NCBI GenBank assembly: GCA_003586115.2
Contig: QVOM02000119.1
Coordinates: 43,340,521 to 43,404,520, forward strand
Direction: 5' to 3'
From: Salvator merianae
Lineage: Eukaryota; Chordata; Lepidosauria; Squamata; Teiidae
DNA length: 64,000 nucleotides
Shown: piece by piece, positions 58,621 through 64,000 of the stretch
How positions within the stretch are numbered: position 1 is the first letter of the stretch
Layout: each line of letters starts with the position of its first letter
Notes under the pieces: generated by a model
Databases searched by the model: none
What the model saw: the letters and a program-made list of their open reading frames with translations, nothing else
What the model was told of the DNA's origin: nothing
Translations under genes and position numbers: made by a program

Positions 58621-59627
58621 GTGGCAGCCTTATGGATGGCAGTGGAATTGTCAAACCTTTCTGCAAGGCTGCCTGAAGCTGTGAGAGGCCTACAGGGAAG
58701 CCAGCACTGTGGAGACTCATCATATGTTTCTGATTCCTATCTAAGCTGCTTCTTCACATCTTCAAAGATGTCAATGGTTTGGTCTTTTTATAGAGTGTTA
58801 GAGCCTAGAGAGACAAAATTCAGGGAGAAAGCATACTTTTTCATTAACTCACATTGAGAGGCACATGCCTAGGTTTTTTTTTTTTTCTTGTGCACCCAAA
58901 ATGGAGCAGGGGAAGGATCCCAAGTTGAGAGTGTGGGGAAAATGAGCCCCCACAGACTGATGGCTATAGTGGTGGCACTGGTGACATGAAAACACTTCCT
59001 CTCCAATGTGGCATCTGTAGTGAGTGAGTGAAGCCTTCCCAGCTCCAAAGATGTGTGTGTGTGGGGCCAAATAATTAGTCACTGTAGAGAATTATTGCAA
59101 TGTCAGCAGCAGCACTTCTAGGTGGCAGTATTTCCTTCCTCCATACAAGAACAAAGCCCTAGTGGAGGTAGAGAGGCATTTTCAAGCCTGCAAATGCAGG
59201 CTAGGGAAGAAACTGTTCTAATGGCCTTTTGGCAGAGGATGGGGAAGGAAGTAGATGCAAATCATATGAATGCCCAGGACTCTAGCCAGATGGAGATCAG
59301 CTAAAAGTTGGAGTTTAGGTAGCATATTAAAGTTGCCAACTTCCTCATTTTATGTTGTCATTAAGAAGGTTAGTCTGGATCTTCAGTGTATCAGAGGGAT
59401 ACTAAAAGCCAAACTAGATATGACTTTGAACCCATTTACACTGAAAACTGTGTAATGCAGTACTGGGGCAGGCTGTGTGCAGTGTCAGATGTCTACAGAA
59501 CGTTGATGCCAAGTCTCGTATGGTTAGTGCCGATCATGGAACAGGACGTGTGTCTCAATGGACTCACACCATATTTATTATAGCAACACATGGCAAGGAA
59601 AGATCCTTTGGTTCACAAGGATCAATA

Positions 59628-59630
<3 letters not shown>
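58621..59630. other. Unassigned intron sequence
   Basis: No recognised element. Confidence 0.45.
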
Positions 59631-59669
<39 letters not shown>

Positions 59670-59711
59670 TATATACATACATACACATATGTGTGTGTGT
59701 GTGTGTGTGTG
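59631..59711. repeat. Composite (AT)n-(ACAT)n-(GT)n microsatellite
   Basis: A run of about 30 bases of AT passes into ACATAT/ATACATAC units and then about 10 GT units. Confidence 0.95.
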
Positions 59712-60440
59712 GCACTTGTGTCTTTTGCCTCATAATGTGTAACTTTGGCCATGGCTCCGTAGGTGTGGAGGGTGTAGGTGCCTGGGATGGGTACCTCCAT
59801 GGAAACACCCACTCCGCTGTGTTACTGGGCACTTCCTGGTCTACATTTTGGCACATGCAGGCACCTGAGAAGGTGATGTATGAAGCACTTGTCATTGGAG
59901 TGCAATTTCATGCCCTTCCTCCTGGGCGTTTTGGTAGGTGTTGGTGTCTTCAGTGGTGCATCATGCCAGTGAAAGAGGAAATGCAGTGCCTGAAGCCTTT
60001 CCCACCAGTGCCTACAAAGGTAAGTGGAGACACAGCCTTTATCTTTCTGATGAGGATTGACTGCACTTGAGAAGTGATTTTCTTCCCCATAATAGCTTCA
60101 TTCTTTGATTCCATGTTTAGCACTTGCAACAGTACTGTATGGATAGAAAGATCCATCTGTGTTGTTGCTGTGAATAAAGTGGGAGAGGGAAGTAGGAGAA
60201 AAAGATAAATATATGCAGATTAAAAGAGTGCACAGGATGGTGAAAGAAATAGTAAAACACTAATATGAATTTTAAATTTAAATAAAAAGCCACCTGTCTT
60301 GAAAAAAATGCTCCTAATCGCAGGCACTCTTGAAGGATTATTTATTCTAATGAATTTTTATACCTATTTGGCATCTGAAACATTTATAGATTTACTTCAT
60401 TACTAAAAACACTTTTTAGCTTAGTGTAGTTTTGTGAGAA
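59712..60440. other. Unassigned sequence with open frame ending at a donor-like site
   Basis: The frame 59558-60070 (+, 170 codons) is open from the microsatellite through 60019, where AAAG|GTAAGTGG looks like a strong donor. No protein family was recognised and the frame starts in the microsatellite, so no gene is called. Confidence 0.35.
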
Positions 60441-60605
60441 CAAAGGCTAAGCATGTAGCTCAGTGATAAATCTGCTTTGCACACAATAGCTGGCATTCCT
60501 GAAGCAATGGCAAACTACTTTTGTATTGTTGCCAAGTACACTGCATGGATGTTTCAGCGTATTCACTAGGGATGAAGTTCAATCTGAGGGCATTTTTACT
60601 TTACT
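60441..60605 (+). mobile_element. Degenerate tRNA-derived SINE
   Basis: A tRNA-like head TAGCTCAGTGATAAATCTGC...TTTGCACACAATAG is followed by GCAATGGCAAACTACTTTTG, the same body landmark as in 37065-37250. Confidence 0.55.
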
Positions 60606-61589
60606 TTACAAATATTTAAAGAAAGCACAGCAAGATAAAAAGTCTAAGGGATAAGCCAAGATGATGTTAAATTTAACAATGTACTGAATGAAATAAAATG
60701 ATAGAAATGTATTCAGCTGTGGAACATTTTTTTTAAGGAAATCAGTGTGGTCCTGGAAATACATAGAATTTCACAGAATACATAGCATAATACAATCCAA
60801 AGCCGCAGTCAGGTAATAACAAAATAGTCCATTCGAGGGCGGAATCCATTGTGAGTTGACTGCAACGTGTCCAGACATGTCTACTTTTAATTTGGTCTCC
60901 TTTCTTTGTCTGCACTTTCCACCCTTCCTGGTCTGCTGATCGGGAAATATTTTGTCCCCACTCACCCCTCCCTCTTCCATCTGTGCCTTCCCTCCATGTA
61001 AATTTTACTCTTTTGCGAGGATAAGGGCACCTCCCTCTTTTTCTTTTCTTTTTTTCTGGGTACACATAAATCCTTCATTGTTTCATCTTTGAAAGTGGCG
61101 CTTGCTCAATGTCGCATGGGAGGTGAAGGGGAGAGATAGAGGTGAGAGGCCCTGCAGCCTCAGTGGCAGGTGAGGTGGGAGGCTGGGCAGGTGCAGGGAA
61201 AAACGTCAATTCTCTGCTTCTCTGGATTTGAGCAAAATCCAGCTGCCAGCCCCCTTCACTTGGCTGGCTGGCTTGGAGAAAAAGTTCCCCACTTGCTGTT
61301 GTTTGTAATTAAGCTTTAAAATGGACTCCATTCACATTGCCTGGTTGAAGTCCTCCTTGCCTGTCTCAAAAACTTCCTCCCATTGAGTAAGCACTGCTTC
61401 CCACCACCCTGGGTGAGAATAAAAACAAAACGTTTGCCCCAAAGCAGAGAATACAATAGGTGAAGTGAGCTCCTCCTATGCCATTGCCTAGTGCTCTCCT
61501 GCCTGAGAAAGGCAACGCCCACAAGGTCGGACCTTGGTGGATAGGGGAAGGAACACCCTCCCTCCAAAGTCCAGTTTGCCAATCAGATG
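60606..61589. other. Unassigned intron sequence
   Basis: Pyrimidine-rich parts at 60890-61060. A 107-codon minus frame is basic and low-complexity, not recognised. Confidence 0.4.
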
Positions 61590-61790
61590 CTGCAAATGTA
61601 AATGTACTAATTAGCTTAAAAGGACTGAATGCTGGAATTATCTGAATGCAAAATAGTCCTGTTCAGGCCACCTTAGTATAGAAAAGAAACAAAAATGGAT
61701 TTTTTTTTGGTCAGAACTCCCAGATCTGAAAATGGCCTGGAATCTGATTAAAAGTCATGTCTGACCCTGCTCCAGGAGTACAATATATTA
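61590..61790. mobile_element. Fragment related to the end of repeat D
   Basis: ATCTGAATGCAAAATAGTCC and GAAAATGGCCTGGAATCTGA followed by TTAAAAGTCATGTC align in order with the last 150-180 bp of both D copies. Upstream similarity is not evident. Confidence 0.5.
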
Positions 61791-62286
61791 GTTAGGGTAG
61801 TTTCAGTTTTGCGTGTGAATAAGCGTCAGGCTTTAAATGCAAGAGTCCTTTCTGTCCCAAACCCCCTTATGTTCTATCCCTTCACCTATGTTTTGTCCCC
61901 ACATAACTTGTGATGGATACTTAGATGTATAAAAAAATGGCTTGGTGTAACTGATGGCTTGAATGGATTACATTATGCCTGCAGTACCCAGTGTTTTATC
62001 TTCTTAGGGGCAAAATAGCACAATGACTTGGCCTTTTTTTTATTCCTAAAATTCATGTAGCTTCCATATTCAAGCTCATGGCAGGTAGATCATTTCAACC
62101 ACAGAGCACCTATGTGAGTTGCACATTCAGTTTTTCACATGCTCATTTTGTGTGTAGAATGACCTACAAAATTGCAGCTTATTAAGTATCATACAGGAGA
62201 GCTTCCTTGCCATGGGAATAATTAATGAATTAGTCCAGGATAATATAATGGTCAACTGTAAGCATATGAATCAAACTGTGACGCTT
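61791..62286. other. Unassigned intron sequence
   Basis: Nothing recognised. Confidence 0.5.
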
Positions 62287-62475
62287 GGGCTGTGTTCATA
62301 TGCAGTAAGAAAACAAACACCTCTGAAGTGGCTTTGAGACTGTTTATAGGTGGGATTGTGCCATGAATATTCGAGGCTAGAGAAGGTGGATTACAGGTGG
62401 AATGAGAACATGGGAGCTACATGCTACTGTTTCTAAGCACTTTTCAGATGCTGCTTTTAATAGGTGTGAATGCAG
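62287..62475. mobile_element. Small DNA element, shared with 34009-34110
   Basis: Left GGGCTGTGTTCATATGCAGT and, inverted, GACTGCATTCACACCTATT. The left part is homologous to 34009-34110. Confidence 0.5.
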
Positions 62476-63210
62476 TCTTCACCCTCCTCACATCTCATAT
62501 TTAAGAAGAACAAAGGATATCTTCTGTTCTTGGAGACCAGACTCCAAAATACATTTCTGTTTTTTCTGAGGACTTTCATGCCTCAAATGGAACTATCATG
62601 CAACTGGATAATTTCACCACTGAGTCTGTTTCAGCCAGAAATGCGTCCAGGCAAAGGGTTGCCATCCCGCTCAGCAGTGGTATGGTGGGAAATCAGCAGG
62701 AAAGGTCCCAACCCTGCCACCTCAACCCCGACCCTGCTGCCACTGAAGCCTGCAAACCATTCACTTATTACATCCATCAAATATACCAATTTACTATTCA
62801 ATATCCGTTTGAATGCTGAAGCATACAGCTGCCCTTTTTGCTACAATCTCCATTTACATTGACATAATTTTACAGGGTGTCACCCGCCCTGCCCCCGTCT
62901 CAGAATAAAAATCAGAAGAGACATTTCATTGAAACATATTCTTAGAACACAGCTGACATGGTCAACATCTGGATTTAAATCAAAGCATTAAAAGTAACTT
63001 GAATCATTTGAAATTGCAGCACTGCTACAAGCTACTTTAGGATAATTACAGACATGTAACAATACCAAGTGATTTCCAATAGGGTGCGTCTCAAAGGCTC
63101 TCCTGTTGAATGTTCTATAAAGCTAAATCATAGGACAACTGTCTCATAATAAATTTATGTTTGATTCATGCTAGAAAAACTGGAGGCAAACAGGAGAAGT
63201 CAGGTTGTAA
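62476..63210. other. Unassigned intron sequence
   Basis: A 130-codon frame at 62470-62862 is not recognisable. Confidence 0.45.
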
Positions 63211-63247
63211 CTAGCATGTGGACAGCAAGCTTCTATTCCAAGATTAA
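63211..63247. mobile_element. Family A right half, piece 1 (split)
   Basis: CTAGCATGTGGACAGCAAGC and TTCTATTCCAAGATTA are A right-arm sequence. The arm resumes at 63541. Confidence 0.7.
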
Positions 63248-63540
63248 GGACCTGTTCTCACTTTTCAATAGTGAGGGATGTTCCAGTCCTCACAGTGTGG
63301 CCCTTTCTGCACATGGACTTATTCCAGATAATAGCTCAGAATAGGGACCTGCCATCTGCATGCTAGTGCTGACTATGGTAGACCCTGGGCAAGACCTTTC
63401 ATAGTTTGCATTAGCATGTGCATAGCAGGTCCCTATTCTGGGATATAATCCACAATAAAGCCAAGTACAGAAAGGGCCTGTGAATGGCTGCCACACTGTT
63501 CAGCTGTGAACATTCCACAATGGAAAGTATGAAAACACTC
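63248..63540. mobile_element. Family B MITE inserted in A, itself split by another A
   Basis: GGACCTGTTCTCACTTTTC at the left and (inverted) GAGTGTTTTCATACTTTCC at the right are B ends; subterminal GGATGTTCC/GAACATTCC also match. Without the A element at 63299-63478 it is about 110 bp. Confidence 0.75.
63299..63478. mobile_element. Family A foldback MITE with TGT duplication, 180 bp
   Basis: Left GGCCCTTTCTGCACATGGAC, right (inverted) GGCCCTTTCTGTACTTGGC. TGT lies on both sides (63296-63298 and 63479-63481). It interrupts the B element. Confidence 0.9.
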
Positions 63541-63574
63541 ATAATCTGAAATAAGGCCCAGTGAAAAAAGGGCC
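63541..63574. mobile_element. Family A right half, piece 2 (split)
   Basis: ATAATCTGAAATAAGGCCCA and GTGAAAAAAGGGCC continue the arm broken at 63247. Confidence 0.75.
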
Positions 63575-63577
63575 TCA

Positions 63578-63663
63578 GGGTCTTTTCACACTTGCTACTA
63601 GTGAGCATCTACTGTAGAACAGAATAATTGTCCTGTTCTATGGTGGAAAGTGAGAAAAGGCCC
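63578..63663. mobile_element. Family B MITE, minimal form of 86 bp
   Basis: Ends GGGTCTTTTCACACTTGC and (inverted) GGGCCTTTTCTCACTTTCC. Inside, TAGAACAG...CTGTTCTA is inverted, so it is almost only terminal sequence. Confidence 0.8.
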
Positions 63664-64000
63664 AGAGTCAGAATTTAGTCTGGTACTGCTGTAGTCTCAT
63701 ACCCTGATTGCTAAAATTAGTTGGCCTAGTAGAACTCTGTCCAGACTGGATTTGATCTTGCCAGTTGCTGACTGTAAATACCTTTCCTTTAAATGGAGAT
63801 GAACTAGACATAAAATCTGATGTTTGGGCTTTAGTTTTATGGGAAAGACTAAAAAGTTGTTGAGTGTTATTGGTGATAATATTTGTGCGCCGAGAGAGAA
63901 CAACAAAAAAAAGATAAGGGTTTAAAATATTGTAATTTTTTAATTTTTAAGTTGTCTTCTAATTTTTGTACTTTAAAGTGAAGAACCAACTTCAGACTTC
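63664..64000. other. Unassigned intron sequence
   Basis: Nothing recognised up to the window end. Confidence 0.5.

Larger units (their letters stand above)
44208..64000 (+). other. GRIN2B: GRIN2B intron downstream of the exon (window part)
   Basis: No continuation of the protein (expected to start with Val-Gly-Lys-Trp and lead into the ligand-binding domain) was found up to the end of the window. The sequence is intronic and rich in repeats. Confidence 0.7.

Noticed and set aside
59558..60070. 170-codon frame as a gene
   Set aside because: The first third is translated from the AT/GT microsatellite; only the remainder is kept as a low-interest finding.

Overview
This window looks like nuclear DNA from a squamate reptile (lizard or snake; a gecko is possible but not shown). 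No bacterial gene organisation is present: the longest open frame is 209 codons and belongs to a dead retrotransposon. Two observations support the lineage call. First, there are tRNA-derived SINEs of the Sauria type, with a tail of CTT repeats, together with CR1 and L2 LINEs of the squamate type. Second, one exon belongs to a vertebrate glutamate receptor gene.

The only host coding sequence I can support is a 115-bp exon at 44093-44207 (+). It has a strong acceptor and donor and encodes 38 complete codons matching the end of the amino-terminal domain of the NMDA receptor subunit GluN2B (GRIN2B; residues about 338-375 by my recollection of human numbering). The window is therefore about 44 kb of upstream intron, this exon, and about 20 kb of downstream intron. 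The first 30 codons match the mammalian protein as I remember it. The last eight carry four differences, explained mostly by A-to-C changes.

The introns are filled with transposable elements. The dominant class is a set of foldback, non-autonomous DNA elements, which I label locally A (about 150-180 bp, almost entirely palindromic), B (about 86-700 bp) and C (about 200-510 bp). All share an end close to GGCCCTTTCTGCACTT or GGGCCTGTTCGCACTT. Nine copies have a 3-bp target duplication (TTT, TTA, TAA, TGT or CAA), which points to PIF/Harbinger MITEs. Other elements are a Helitron with exact TC...CTAG ends (3975-4571), a 201-bp hAT MITE with a perfect 8-bp duplication nested inside a B element (20860-21060), and an unclassified 1.3-1.7 kb repeat (local label D) in two clear copies, one with an internal tandem duplication. 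There are also a foldback element with TGTGATCAGACA ends, fossil CR1 and L2 LINEs, several SINEs, and microsatellites.

Layout: 1-7 kb holds C, D, L2, Helitron and SINE copies. 7-13 kb holds CR1, A, B and C copies. 14-25 kb holds C copies, CR1, and the B element carrying the hAT insertion. 25-34 kb holds CR1, the second D copy, a foldback element and an L2 with a recognisable YADD motif. 34-43 kb is AT-rich and poor in recent insertions. 43.3-47 kb holds C, the GRIN2B exon and further fragments. 50-57 kb holds B, a CR1 fossil split by a Sauria SINE, and A/B/C clusters. 58-64 kb is mostly unassigned and ends in a three-level nest of A and B elements at 63.2-63.7 kb.

I found no undescribed gene system. 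The most notable items are the shared-end MITE group, the nested insertions, and the clustered substitutions at the end of the GRIN2B exon. Family names for repeats come from recognition by eye; boundaries without a target duplication are good to about 10-30 bases.
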